From NCBI RefSeq assembly GCF_017808105.1, contig NZ_JADBHF010000018.1, positions 1 through 58,247 on the forward strand: 58,247 bases of DNA, in the 5' to 3' direction. Source of the DNA: Brevibacterium renqingii. Its GTDB lineage: Bacteria; Actinomycetota; Actinomycetes; Actinomycetales; Brevibacteriaceae. Position 1 is the stretch's first letter. Each line of letters starts with the position of its first letter. Below are positions 26,641 through 35,129 of this stretch, in pieces. Made by a program: the position numbers and the translations under genes. The notes beneath the pieces were generated by a model. The model was not told the DNA's origin and did no database searches. It saw only the letters and a list, made by a program, of their open reading frames with translations.

Positions 26641-26692
26641 GGATACGGATTCGGTGGGCCGCCCGATCGACGACCCACCGAAATCCGTATTC
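26641..26692 (-). terminator. Long hairpin downstream of rplY
   Basis: GGATACGGATTCGGTGGG and CCCACCGAAATCCGTATTC are near-perfect inverted copies with one bulged base and a 15-base loop. It lies 45 bp after the rplY stop and probably reduces read-through into pth. Confidence 0.75.
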
Positions 26693-26736
26693 AGTCTGCA
26701 CTCACCACAGCATCGAGGTGCTGTGCCGAGAGGGGG

Positions 26737-27384
26737 TCACTCCTCTTCGGAGCCCGCTTCCGCATCCGACTTCTCGTCGGCGGCCGCTGCCTCGGCCGGG
26801 GCGTCGGCAGCCTCTTCCTCGGCGTCCGACTCGACATCCATCTCGATCTCCTCGGAGACGTTGACGATGAGCAGCTCCTCGTCGGCGACGAGCTCGACGC
26901 CGTCGGGCAGCTCGACCTGGCCTGCGAGCACGTGCTCACCGGCGGGACGTCCCTCGATGGTGACCTCGATGAGTTCGGGCAGCTTGGTCGCATCGGCCTT
27001 GACGGCGATGGTCGACTCCTCCTGCGAGACCATGGTGCCGGGTGCGGCCTCACCGACGACGTGAACGGGCACGTCGACCTCGATCTTCTCACCGCGCTTG
27101 ACGATGATGAGATCGAGGTGCTCGATCTCGCGGCGCACCGGCTCGATCTGCACGTCACGGGCGATGGCCAGAACGTTCTTGGCACCATCGGTGCTTTCGA
27201 TCTCGAGCAGGGCGTTGGCGTGCTTGAGCGCCATCATGGTGGCATGGCCCTCGAGCGAAACGTGCACGGGGTCTCCGCCGTGACCGTAGATGACTGCGGG
27301 AATGCGGCCGGAACGGCGGATGCGGCGCGCTGCGCCCTTGCCGAACTCGCTGCGAGCTTCGGCCAGAAGTTTGAAGTCAGCCAT
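26737..27384 (-). CDS. rplY: 50S ribosomal protein L25/general stress protein Ctc
   Basis: A 215-residue two-domain Ctc-type L25. The N-terminal 5S rRNA-binding domain runs from LAEARSEFGKGAARRIRRSGRIPAVIYG to HLDLIIV; the C-terminal TL5 beta domain includes VDVPVHVVGEAAPG and ELIEVTIEGRPAGEHV. The last 35 residues are Asp/Glu/Ala-rich and probably disordered, an extension common in actinobacteria. It binds 5S rRNA in the large subunit and is often stress-induced. The gene order with pth and prs matches mycobacteria. Confidence 0.96.
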   Translation of the reverse strand: MADFKLLAEARSEFGKGAARRIRRSGRIPAVIYGHGGDPVHVSLEGHATMMALKHANALLEIESTDGAKNVLAIARDVQIEPVRREIEHLDLIIVKRGEKIEVDVPVHVVGEAAPGTMVSQEESTIAVKADATKLPELIEVTIEGRPAGEHVLAGQVELPDGVELVADEELLIVNVSEEIEMDVESDAEEEAADAPAEAAAADEKSDAEAGSEEE

Positions 27385-27545
27385 TTTCTCTCCTTCGTGG
27401 TGAACTTACCTTCGAGCACCACGGCGAAACAGCCTGGATCCGCTCCGAACCGTCGACCGTCGAATCCGATCGGTTCGCGCAGTTCGTGGGACGTCGGCCG
27501 CGTCGATCACGGAGACCGGGGGTCTCCCTCGCCGAGGCAACCAGG

Positions 27546-28550
27546 CTATTCTACGGCACCGTCCGGGGCGGCACCAAGTCGGTCGCCGACGGCAGCGGCG
27601 CAGGTGTCGATGCCGGTCTCCGTCAGCAGGATGTCGTAGTGGTTCGTTCCCTGCACGTCGTTGGTCCTCAGACGCGGCCACTGCCGCGCGTAGTCGGACA
27701 CGAGCTCGGGCGGGTAGAGCCCCGGCTCCGAGGCGACGAGATCGCGTTCGGCGTAGAGGAATACGACCTCGGACTGCGACTCCTCGTCTCCCATGATCGT
27801 CTGCAACGCCTCCCGGTAGTCAGTTCCGGTGTACATATCGGCGGAGTCGGCCTGCATCGCCTCGATCGAGGTCGAGGGTTGGAAGGAATGATCGTCCTTG
27901 GCCGCCAGGTCGTAGACGAAGCTCTCTGTGGCCACGGTGTCGAGACCGTCGACGAAGGCGGGGTGAGCGGCGAAGAACGCGAGGTACTCCTCAACGGTCG
28001 AGAAGCTCATCGACAGCCGCTCCGCGGCGGGCCCGAGCACGGCGGCGATGAGATCATCGGTGTCGAGGTCTTCGTCGTTGAGGTCATCGACGGGCTCTCC
28101 GCCGCCCGAGTGTCCCACGGGCAGGGGAAGGCCGCCGTCGATGAGCACGGGGCCGCGGAAGCATCGGACCGCCTCGGCGCCGGTGCGGCGGCTGAGTCCG
28201 GCCAGAGTCATCGCGACGAATCCGCCCATGGAGTGCCCGACGAGGGTCACGGGCCCGTCCTCAGCGAAGGCGTCGACGGCGGCGCGGACGTCCTCGGCGT
28301 GGGCGCGCATTCCGAACGGCCCGGGAAGGGTCCGGGAATCCGCCCGGCCGCGCAGGTCGGGGCCGATGACGCGGACTCCGGGCAGAGCGGAGACGAGTCC
28401 GGCGAAGAAGAGATGGTTCGAGGTGATGCCGTGGATGACGCATACCGTCGGTACGTGTCCGGGCCCGGAGGCCACGGGTTCCCAGACGCCCACGGACAGC
28501 TGCCCGCCTTCCACGTCCACCCGGTACCGGTTGTAATCGTGAGACGACAT
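27546..28550 (-). CDS. Alpha/beta-fold hydrolase
   Basis: A 334-residue alpha/beta hydrolase. The oxyanion strand is VCVIHGITSNH, the nucleophile elbow VTLVGHSMGG has Ser107, and the catalytic His is in GTNHYDILL near the C-terminus; the acid is probably the Asp of FLYAERDLVASEP. A long cap (about 160-250) lies between. There is no signal peptide, so it is likely cytoplasmic. The substrate (ester, epoxide, lactone or C-C bond) cannot be assigned. It lies between rplY and prs, in the same direction, with a terminator separating it from prs. Confidence 0.85.
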   Translation of the reverse strand: MSSHDYNRYRVDVEGGQLSVGVWEPVASGPGHVPTVCVIHGITSNHLFFAGLVSALPGVRVIGPDLRGRADSRTLPGPFGMRAHAEDVRAAVDAFAEDGPVTLVGHSMGGFVAMTLAGLSRRTGAEAVRCFRGPVLIDGGLPLPVGHSGGGEPVDDLNDEDLDTDDLIAAVLGPAAERLSMSFSTVEEYLAFFAAHPAFVDGLDTVATESFVYDLAAKDDHSFQPSTSIEAMQADSADMYTGTDYREALQTIMGDEESQSEVVFLYAERDLVASEPGLYPPELVSDYARQWPRLRTNDVQGTNHYDILLTETGIDTCAAAVGDRLGAAPDGAVE

Positions 28551-28606
28551 CGTCGCGGATCCCTTCGCTTAGGTGTTGCCTCCAGTGTAGAACGACCCCG
28601 AAGACG

Positions 28607-28643
28607 ACGGGACCCCGAGCCGATCATCGACTCGGGGTCCCGT
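28607..28643 (-). terminator. Rho-independent-type hairpin after prs
   Basis: A 13-bp perfect stem, ACGGGACCCCGAG with CTCGGGGTCCCGT, lies 45 bp downstream of the prs stop and before the hydrolase gene. No long T-run follows. Confidence 0.8.
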
Positions 28644-28687
28644 GGCCCATCGGCGCAGTCCACTGCCCGGAGAGGAGCGTCTCCGCC

Positions 28688-29659
28688 TCAGACCTCGAAC
28701 AGGCTGGTGACCGATCCGTCCTCGAAGACTTCGTGCACGGCACGGGCGATGAGCGGAGCGATCGAGAGCACGGTGAGCTTGTCGAACACCTTGTCCTCGC
28801 TCAGCGGCAGCGTGTTGGTGACGATGACCTCTTCGGCCACGGAGTTCGACAGGCGTTCGACGGCGGGCCCGGAGAACACTGCGTGAGTGGACACGACGAT
28901 GACGCCCTTCGCGCCGGCGGCCATGCAGGCGTCGGCGGCCTGGACGATGGTGCCGCCGGTGTCGATCATGTCGTCGACGAGGACGCAGGTGCGCCCCTCG
29001 ACCTCACCGACGACGCGGTTGGCCTTGGTCTCGTTCGGACGTGTGATGTCGCGGGTCTTGTGGATGAAGGCCAGTGGCACCCCACCCAGCGAGTTCGACC
29101 AGTTCTCGGCGACTTTGATGCGACCGGCGTCGGGAGAGACCACGGCGAGCTCGCCGGGATACTTGTCCTTGACGTAGCCGGCGAGGATCGGCATCGCGAT
29201 GAGGTGGTCGACCGGACCGTCGAAGTATCCCTGGATCTGCGCGGTGTGCAGGTCGACGGTGATGATGCGGTCGGCGCCGGCCGTCTTGTACAGATCGGCC
29301 ACGAGACGGGCGGAGATGGGTTCGCGTCCGCGGTGCTTCTTGTCCTGGCGCGCGTACGGGAAGAAGGGGGCGATGACGGTGATCCGCTTGGCCGAGGCGC
29401 GCTTGAGGGCGTCGACCATGATCAGCTGCTCCATCAGCCATTCGTTGATGGGCGCACAGTGCGACTGGAGGACGAAGACGTCACTGCCGCGGACCGACTC
29501 GGAGTACCGGACATAGATCTCTCCGTTGGCGAAGTTGTAGATGTCGGTGGGGAGGAGTTCGGTCCCCAGATTCTCCGCGACTTGTTCGGCGAGTTCGGGA
29601 TTCGCCCGACCGCTGACCAGGACGAGCTTCTTATCGCCCGCCGTCGTTATCTCATTCAC
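28688..29659 (-). CDS. prs: Ribose-phosphate pyrophosphokinase (PRPP synthetase)
   Basis: A 323-residue class I PRPP synthetase making PRPP from ribose 5-phosphate and ATP, the precursor for purines, pyrimidines, His, Trp and NAD. Visible marks are NFANGEIYVRYSESVRGSDVF near the N-terminus, the ATP/flexible-loop region PYARQDKKHRGREPISA, the VDLHTAQIQGYFD signature and the PRPP loop VLVDDMIDTGGTI. GTG 29659 is chosen because GGGGAACGG precedes it and the upstream frame is unrelated. It overlaps glmU by 8 bp, so the two are translationally coupled. Confidence 0.97.
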   Translation of the reverse strand: MNEITTAGDKKLVLVSGRANPELAEQVAENLGTELLPTDIYNFANGEIYVRYSESVRGSDVFVLQSHCAPINEWLMEQLIMVDALKRASAKRITVIAPFFPYARQDKKHRGREPISARLVADLYKTAGADRIITVDLHTAQIQGYFDGPVDHLIAMPILAGYVKDKYPGELAVVSPDAGRIKVAENWSNSLGGVPLAFIHKTRDITRPNETKANRVVGEVEGRTCVLVDDMIDTGGTIVQAADACMAAGAKGVIVVSTHAVFSGPAVERLSNSVAEEVIVTNTLPLSEDKVFDKLTVLSIAPLIARAVHEVFEDGSVTSLFEV

Positions 29660-31109
29660 TAATCCGTTCCCCTTCGGATGCGTTTTCGGCCGCCTGCGCC
29701 GCAAGCGTGCCGGGACGGTTTGTCTGGACCCAGCCCTCCAGGTTGCGCTGCGGAGCCACGGAGATGGCCAGCGCTCCTGCAGGGACATCCTTGCGCACGG
29801 TCGTGCTCGCACCCGAATAGGCGCCATCGCCCACGGTGACAGGGGCGACATACATGTTGTCCGAGCCCATGCGTGCATGCTTGCCGACGACGGTGCGGTG
29901 CTTGTTGACCCCATCGTAGTTGACGAACACCGAAGCGGCTCCGATGTTCGTGCCCTCGCCGATCTCGGCGTCGCCGACGTAGGACAGGTGGGGAACCTTG
30001 GCGCCGGCGCCGATGTCCGCGTTCTTCGTCTCGACGAAGGTGCCGATCTTGCCGGATTCGCCGAGGCGGGTGCCCGGACGCAGATAGGCGAAGGGGCCGA
30101 CATCCGCTCCGGCGCCGATGACGGCGAGTTCGCCATGGGTGCGCACCACGTGCGCCCCGGCCCCCACCTCGGTGTCCTTGAGCGTGGTGGAGGGGCCGAC
30201 GACGGCGCCGGTGGCGATGTCGGTGGCGCCGAGCAGCTGGGTGTCGGGCAGGATCGTCACGTCCTCGGCGATGGAGACATCGACATCGATCCAGGTGGTG
30301 TCAGGATCGATGATGGAGACTCCGGCTCGCATGAATTTCTCGCACTGGCGGCGATTGAGCTCCTTGCCCAGGTTCGCCAGCTGCACCCTGTCATTGGCGC
30401 CTTCGACCTGCCACAGATCATCGGTGGCGCTGGCGGCCACGGGCAGGCCGGCCTCACGGGAGAATCCGATGACGTCGGTGAGGTACTTCTCGCCCTGCAC
30501 ATTGTCGGTCGTCAGGGATGCCAGCCCCTTCTTGAGGGCGTCGGCGTCGAAGGCGTAGATTCCGGAGTTGATCTCGCTGATGGCGCGTTCGTCCTCATTC
30601 GCGTCCTTCTGCTCGACGATGCGCAGCAGGGCTCCGGAGCCGTCGCGGACGATGCGGCCGTAGCCGGTCGGGTCATCGACCTCGGCGGAGAGGACGGTCA
30701 CGGCGTTGGAGGAGGATTCGTGGACCTCGACGAGGCCGTCGATGGTCTCCGCGGTGAGCAGGGGCACATCACCGTAGGTGACGACGACCGTGCCGCTGAT
30801 GTCCTCGGGCAGCCGGGTGAGCGCGCATTCGGCGGCGCGACCGGTGCCGGGGATCTCGTCCTGATCGGCGATGAGCAGCGAACGCTCCGCGGCCAGAGGC
30901 AGGGAGTCGAGGTGAGAGACGAGCCGCTCGCGCTCATGCCTGACGACGACGACCAGATGCTCGGGAGCGGTGCCGGCCGCAGCCGAGACGGCATGATGGA
31001 GCAGGGAACGACCACCGAGGGGATGCATGACCTTGGGAAGAGAAGACTTCATTCGGGTGCCTTGGCCCGCGGCGAGGACGATGACGGCGGTCGGACGAGT
31101 CTGCGGCAT
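29652..31109 (-). CDS. glmU: Bifunctional GlmU (UDP-GlcNAc synthesis)
   Basis: A 485-residue enzyme acetylating glucosamine 1-phosphate and then uridylating it to UDP-GlcNAc for cell wall synthesis. The N-terminal pyrophosphorylase domain shows VLAAGQGTRMKSSLPKVMHP; the C-terminal left-handed beta-helix acetyltransferase has hexapeptide repeats and VPHLSYVGDAEIGEGTNIGA with the catalytic His. GRAAECALTRL and YGDVPLL are further nucleotide contacts. ATG 31109 with GAAGGA eight bases before it is chosen; the frame upstream runs into tRNA-Gln. The length is typical for actinobacteria. Confidence 0.97.
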   Translation of the reverse strand: MPQTRPTAVIVLAAGQGTRMKSSLPKVMHPLGGRSLLHHAVSAAAGTAPEHLVVVVRHERERLVSHLDSLPLAAERSLLIADQDEIPGTGRAAECALTRLPEDISGTVVVTYGDVPLLTAETIDGLVEVHESSSNAVTVLSAEVDDPTGYGRIVRDGSGALLRIVEQKDANEDERAISEINSGIYAFDADALKKGLASLTTDNVQGEKYLTDVIGFSREAGLPVAASATDDLWQVEGANDRVQLANLGKELNRRQCEKFMRAGVSIIDPDTTWIDVDVSIAEDVTILPDTQLLGATDIATGAVVGPSTTLKDTEVGAGAHVVRTHGELAVIGAGADVGPFAYLRPGTRLGESGKIGTFVETKNADIGAGAKVPHLSYVGDAEIGEGTNIGAASVFVNYDGVNKHRTVVGKHARMGSDNMYVAPVTVGDGAYSGASTTVRKDVPAGALAISVAPQRNLEGWVQTNRPGTLAAQAAENASEGERISE

Positions 31110-31141
31110 AGTTGAATCCTTCGCATGTCGGATCGGGCCAG

Positions 31142-31213
31142 CTCCGCCCATAGGATTCGAACCTATACTGCACGGCTCCAAAGGCCGGCGTGCTGCCATT
31201 ACACCAGGGCGGA
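31142..31213 (-). tRNA. tRNA-Gln (anticodon TTG)
   Basis: The 72-base minus-strand sequence folds as a tRNA: acceptor TCCGCCC/GGGCGGA with discriminator G, an anticodon loop CTTTGGA giving TTG, and a T-arm ATAGG-TTCGAAT-CCTAT. The 27-43 pair of the anticodon stem is mismatched in my folding. CCA is not encoded (GCT follows). It lies directly upstream of glmU, as in some other actinobacteria. Confidence 0.93.
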
Positions 31214-31277
31214 ACAGCGTGCACCAGTAGAGGGGCCCGCGCTCACGAGACACCATCATGCCACTACGATTAATTCT

Positions 31278-31673
31278 ATGGAAATTCTACGCGAGATTCT
31301 TCTGACCCTGCATCTGGTCGGAATGGCGATCATTGTCGGCGGCTATTTCACCGTCATCCGCTCCCCCAAAGTCATGCCCGGGATGCTGCACGGCTCCTAT
31401 CTGCAGCTGATCACCGGCCTGCTGCTCATGGGGCTGGCCGAGATGGGCGATGGCGACGTCAACCATATGAAGCTCGGCATCAAGCTTGTCGTGGCGATCC
31501 TCGTCACTGTCTTCGCCTTCATCGGCAACAGGAAGCAGAAGGCCTTCGCTGCAGGCGGCACCCCCTCCGAAGGTGCTGCGGCGACGGCGGTGAAGAACCC
31601 CTCGGCGACGATGGCGCATCTGACGTTCGCCTTCGCGATCATCAACGTTCTCGTCGCCGTCTTCGTCCACTGA
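31278..31673 (+). CDS. Small four-helix membrane protein, unknown function
   Basis: A 131-residue protein with four hydrophobic segments (about 5-27, 38-56, 66-86 and 108-130) joined by short polar loops; a Thr/Ser/Ala-rich cytoplasmic-type loop (GNRKQKAFAAGG) precedes the last one. I recognise no catalytic motif. The ATG at 31278 lies seven bases after a TACGAT -10 hexamer and lacks a Shine-Dalgarno, so it is probably leaderless. It is divergent from tRNA-Gln/glmU and followed by a 52-bp perfect palindrome. Confidence 0.8.
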   Translation: MEILREILLTLHLVGMAIIVGGYFTVIRSPKVMPGMLHGSYLQLITGLLLMGLAEMGDGDVNHMKLGIKLVVAILVTVFAFIGNRKQKAFAAGGTPSEGAAATAVKNPSATMAHLTFAFAIINVLVAVFVH

Positions 31674-31684
31674 TCGCTTCGAAC

Positions 31685-31736
31685 CACCTGACGGCGGCCC
31701 TGACACCTCGCGAGGTGTCAGGGCCGCCGTCAGGTG
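31685..31736. terminator. 52-bp perfect palindrome (26-bp stem, no loop)
   Basis: The two arms, each 26 bases and centred on CG|CG at 31710/31711, are exact inverse complements. Position suggests a terminator for the 131-aa membrane protein before the downstream helicase gene. It lacks a T-run, and perfect loopless palindromes of this size are unusual. Confidence 0.75.
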
Positions 31737-31789
31737 TCTGTGAGGGGAATCGTCCCGTGTCCGACCCGGGCGGTATCGTTGGGGACGAC

Positions 31790-34306
31790 ATGACTGCTGC
31801 AGCCGAACACACCGACCATGCCGCCGGCGCCGACCCCCGAGCGGCCGAACTCCTGACCGGACTCAACCCGCGACAGCGCGAAGCCGTGATCTACACCGGT
31901 TCCCCGCTGCTCATCGTCGCCGGTGCCGGTTCGGGCAAGACCTCTGTGCTCACTCGTCGCATCGCCTACGCTCTGGCCACAGGACGCGCCCACCCGGGCG
32001 AGGTGCTGGCGATCACCTTCACGAACAAGGCCGCCAAGGAGATGGCCGAACGCGTGTCCTCCATCGTCGGGCCGGCCTCCCGCGCCATGTGGGTCTCGAC
32101 GTTCCACTCCGCATGCGTGCGGATTCTGCGTCGCGAGGCGAAGGTCCTGGGCAGAAGCACGAACTTCACCATCTACGATGCACAGGACGCTCAGCGTCTC
32201 GTCGCACAGATCCTCAAGGAACTGGGCCTCGACTCGAAGAAGTACGCTCCACGGGCCGTTCTGCACCGGATCTCGAACCTCAAGAACGAGCTGCAGACCC
32301 CGGACGACTTCGTCCCCCGCCCGAACAACCCCGCCGACGAGGTGCTCGCGGACGTCTTCAAGCGCTATACCTCCCGGCTGCTTCTGGCCAATGCCTTCGA
32401 TTTCGACGACCTCATCGCCGAAACCGTCCACCTCTTCGGCGCCTTCCCGGAGGTCGCCGCCTCCTATCGTCGGCGCTTCCGCCATATCCTCGTCGACGAA
32501 TACCAGGACACGAACCCGGCCCAGTACGCGCTCATCAGGGCTCTGGCCGGAGACGGTGCCGGCGGTGCGACGGGTGCCGAACTCACCGTCGTCGGCGATG
32601 CCGATCAGTCGATCTACGCCTTCCGCGGCGCCACGGTGCGCAACATCGTCGAGTTCGAGAAGGACTTCCCGAACGCCGAGACCATTCTCCTCGAGCAGAA
32701 CTACCGCTCGACGCAGAACATCCTCGACGCGGCGAATGCCGTGATCGCCCACAACGAGGACCGCAGGGAGAAGAAGCTGTGGACCTCGGAGGGCACGGGC
32801 GAGCAGATCGTCGGCTGGGTGGCCGAGAACGAACAGGGCGAGGCCCGGTTCATCGTCGACCGCATCGATGACCTCATCGACGAGGAGAGCTACACCTACG
32901 GCGACTTCGCCGTCTTCTATCGCACGAATGCTCAGTCGCGAGCCATCGAGGACGCCCTCGTGCGCTCGGGCATTCCGTACAAGGTCGTCGGAGGCACGCG
33001 CTTCTACGAACGCAAGGAGATCAAGGACGCTCTGGCCTATCTGCGGGTGATCGCGAATCCCGATGACGACGTCAACCTGCGGCGCATCCTCAATGTCCCC
33101 AAACGCTCCATCGGCGATCGCACCGAAGGTCTCATCGCGGACTTCGCCGACCGGGAGGGCATCAGCTTCTGTACGGCTCTGGGACGCCTCGAGGAGATCC
33201 CGAACCTGAGCTCACGGGCCGTGACCTCGGTGCAGAGGTTCTACGACCTCATGCAGGACCTCCGCTCGACAGCCGAGTCGTCTCCGCTGTCGCGAGTCAT
33301 CGAAGCGATCCTCGAACAGTCCGGCTACCTCGAATCGCTGCAGAAGAGCACCGACCCGCAGGACGAGTCCCGAGTGGACAATCTCGCCGAGCTCGTCGCT
33401 GTGGCGGAGGACTTCGTCGCCACCCGGCAGGCCGCCGTCGTCTCCGACGCCGATGCGCTCGAGAGTGCGAGCGACGATACCGAGACGGTCGCCGACTCGG
33501 GCGCCGCGGGCAGCGAGGACGCTTCCGCTGCCGCAGCTGCGGAGGCGGGCTCCGCGCCCGGCGTGGGCCCTGCGGCCATCGATCAGTTCCTCGAGCAGGT
33601 GGCTCTGGCCTCGGACACCGACCAGATCCCCGACGCCGAACTGGGTCAGGTCACGCTCATGACTCTGCACACGGCCAAGGGGCTGGAGTTCCCCGTCGTC
33701 TTCCTCACCGGCCTCGAGGACGGCGGGTTCCCCCATTCCCGGTCGTTCGAGAATCCGCAGGAGCTCTCCGAGGAGCGGCGTCTGGCCTATGTCGGCCTCA
33801 CGCGTGCCCGACAGCGTCTGCTCGTCAGCCGGGCCGAGACCCGCAGCATGTGGGGTCAGCCGCAGTACAATCCTCCGAGCCGGTTCCTCTCCGAGATCCC
33901 GGAGAACCTCATCACGTGGGAGAACACGGGCAGCTTCTCCGGCGGTTTCCCCGGTGGGCTCTCCGGCGGATACGGTTCGGGCGGTTACGGCTCCAGCGGC
34001 TATTCGACGGGCTATTCCGGATCCTCACGCGGTTTCGGATCCTCTCATTCCTCGGGCAGTTCCTCCCGATCGCGTGCGAGCGCCGGCTCCTCTGCGCCGG
34101 TGGCCGGATTCCCCAATCGGATCCGGCCCAACCGCGAGGTGATCGCTGTCGAGGTCGGAGAGAAGGTCTCGCACGAGTCCTTCGGCCTCGGCACCGTCAC
34201 CGAGGTCAACGGGGTCGGGGACAAGACGGTCGCGGTCGTCGACTTCGGTTCGGCCGGTTCCAAGCGGCTGCTGCTGCGCTACGCTCCGATCGAGAAACTC
34301 GGCTGA
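31790..34306 (+). CDS. UvrD/PcrA-type superfamily I DNA helicase
   Basis: An 838-residue ATP-dependent 3'-5' helicase for nucleotide excision repair and removal of recombination proteins. Q-motif LNPRQREAV, Walker A IVAGAGSGKTS (about 44-54), ITFTNKAAKEM, STFHSACVRIL, Walker B DEYQDTNPAQ (about 235), GDADQSIYAFRGA, QNYRST, VTLMTLHTAKGLEFPVVF and VGLTRARQRL are all present. Two low-complexity inserts are odd: an Ala/Asp/Glu stretch at about 550-593 and a Gly/Ser/Tyr stretch at about 714-773. The end (VEVGEKVSHESFGLGTVTEV) matches the Tudor-like polymerase-binding domain of PcrA. ATG 31790 is chosen; the 75-base upstream extension overlaps the palindrome. Confidence 0.96.
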   Translation: MTAAAEHTDHAAGADPRAAELLTGLNPRQREAVIYTGSPLLIVAGAGSGKTSVLTRRIAYALATGRAHPGEVLAITFTNKAAKEMAERVSSIVGPASRAMWVSTFHSACVRILRREAKVLGRSTNFTIYDAQDAQRLVAQILKELGLDSKKYAPRAVLHRISNLKNELQTPDDFVPRPNNPADEVLADVFKRYTSRLLLANAFDFDDLIAETVHLFGAFPEVAASYRRRFRHILVDEYQDTNPAQYALIRALAGDGAGGATGAELTVVGDADQSIYAFRGATVRNIVEFEKDFPNAETILLEQNYRSTQNILDAANAVIAHNEDRREKKLWTSEGTGEQIVGWVAENEQGEARFIVDRIDDLIDEESYTYGDFAVFYRTNAQSRAIEDALVRSGIPYKVVGGTRFYERKEIKDALAYLRVIANPDDDVNLRRILNVPKRSIGDRTEGLIADFADREGISFCTALGRLEEIPNLSSRAVTSVQRFYDLMQDLRSTAESSPLSRVIEAILEQSGYLESLQKSTDPQDESRVDNLAELVAVAEDFVATRQAAVVSDADALESASDDTETVADSGAAGSEDASAAAAAEAGSAPGVGPAAIDQFLEQVALASDTDQIPDAELGQVTLMTLHTAKGLEFPVVFLTGLEDGGFPHSRSFENPQELSEERRLAYVGLTRARQRLLVSRAETRSMWGQPQYNPPSRFLSEIPENLITWENTGSFSGGFPGGLSGGYGSGGYGSSGYSTGYSGSSRGFGSSHSSGSSSRSRASAGSSAPVAGFPNRIRPNREVIAVEVGEKVSHESFGLGTVTEVNGVGDKTVAVVDFGSAGSKRLLLRYAPIEKLG

Positions 34307-34355
34307 CCGACACGTCCGCCTGAACCCTGCGCGCCCGGGGCAGGGCAGACGAAGA

Positions 34356-34391
34356 AGGCGCCGAGGTGAACGTGAGTTCTCCTCGGCGCCT
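34356..34391. terminator. Bidirectional hairpin between helicase gene and MT0933-type gene
   Basis: AGGCGCCGAGG (34356-34366) and CCTCGGCGCCT (34381-34391) form an 11-bp perfect stem around a 14-base loop between converging genes. Confidence 0.8.
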
Positions 34392-34423
34392 GTTCCATGC
34401 CGGACGCGGCTATGGAGTGAAGA

Positions 34424-34606
34424 TCATTCGTTGCCGAACTTGCCATCGGCTCCGTCGCGGCCCTTGTTGACCTGGTCCTCGAACTTTCCACCGGTGACAT
34501 TGTTGGCGGCGTCAGCAGCCTTGTCCAGGCCCTGGTCGCTGATCTGCTCACCCTTGTCGCTATTCATGGCGTCCTTGGCTTTGTTCGTCAGATCGTCCAG
34601 TCCCAT
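34424..34606 (-). CDS. MT0933-type antitoxin-like small protein
   Basis: A 60-residue acidic/basic mixed protein whose sequence (MGLDDLTNKAKDAMNS...GLDKAADAANNVTGGKFEDQV) matches the MT0933_antitox family, named from a mycobacterial antitoxin (Rv0909). No toxin partner, such as an Rv0910-like protein, is adjacent, so an antitoxin function here is doubtful; many copies occur alone and resemble stress proteins such as CsbD. A Shine-Dalgarno (AAAGGAGA) precedes ATG 34606. Confidence 0.85.
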   Translation of the reverse strand: MGLDDLTNKAKDAMNSDKGEQISDQGLDKAADAANNVTGGKFEDQVNKGRDGADGKFGNE

Positions 34607-34750
34607 ACTGTCTCCTTTCAACGGAAAAGGTTCGAAGCGAACCTCTTGACGTCTTTCACCCTGCCATCTATAGCGAGGTTGCGACACCGCACAGTCGCAT
34701 TTCTCAGCGAATGCACATAAAGGCGGCCAAAGCAATCATCAGCTCAAGCC

Positions 34751-34804
34751 GCCTTGCGTCACCGGGACGGTGGGACCCGCCTTGCGTCACCGAGACGGTG
34801 GGAC
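34751..34804. repeat. Tandem 26-bp duplication at the DUF3017 stop
   Basis: Copies at 34751-34776 and 34779-34804 match at 25 of 26 bases with a 28-bp period. The second includes the DUF3017 C-terminal codons and stop; the first is a duplicate of that tail in non-coding DNA. Confidence 0.8.
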
Positions 34805-35128
34805 GAGGAACGCCAGGGCGACCAGCAGCACCGCGAACAGGAGACAGGTGGTGATGTCGACGGCCTTCGAGCGGTTGGTCCACACTTCGTTCCACGGCGG
34901 AGGCATCGCTCGGAACACGGCGAGGCCGGCCGGCACGGCAGCCAAGACGACGGCGCCGAGCCGGAAATCGACGAATGAGCATCCAGCCGCGGCAACGGCT
35001 CCCAGCAGGCATCCGAGCAGCACCCAATCGCGGCGCGTGGGGTGCGCATACCGGCGCTTCCAGTAGATCCATCGCTTGGCGATCGGGCCTCTCCCCCGCC
35101 GTGCGTGGCGGGGGTGAGGTCGCTTCAT
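34787..35128 (-). CDS. DUF3017 membrane protein
   Basis: A 113-residue protein with a basic N-terminal 35 residues (Arg/His-rich) and three hydrophobic segments (about 36-52, 57-75 and 92-110). This matches the actinobacterial DUF3017 family by length, topology and its conserved place right after purH. The function is unknown. The ATG at 35128 is one base from the purH stop (TGAGATG), so translation is coupled to purH. Its 3' end is duplicated downstream. Confidence 0.88.
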   Translation of the reverse strand: MKRPHPRHARRGRGPIAKRWIYWKRRYAHPTRRDWVLLGCLLGAVAAAGCSFVDFRLGAVVLAAVPAGLAVFRAMPPPWNEVWTNRSKAVDITTCLLFAVLLVALAFLVPPSR

Positions 35129-35129
35129 C

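Noticed and set aside
34424..34606. Functional toxin-antitoxin pair at the MT0933-type gene
   Set aside because: No toxin-like partner lies on either side; the antitoxin name comes only from the family.
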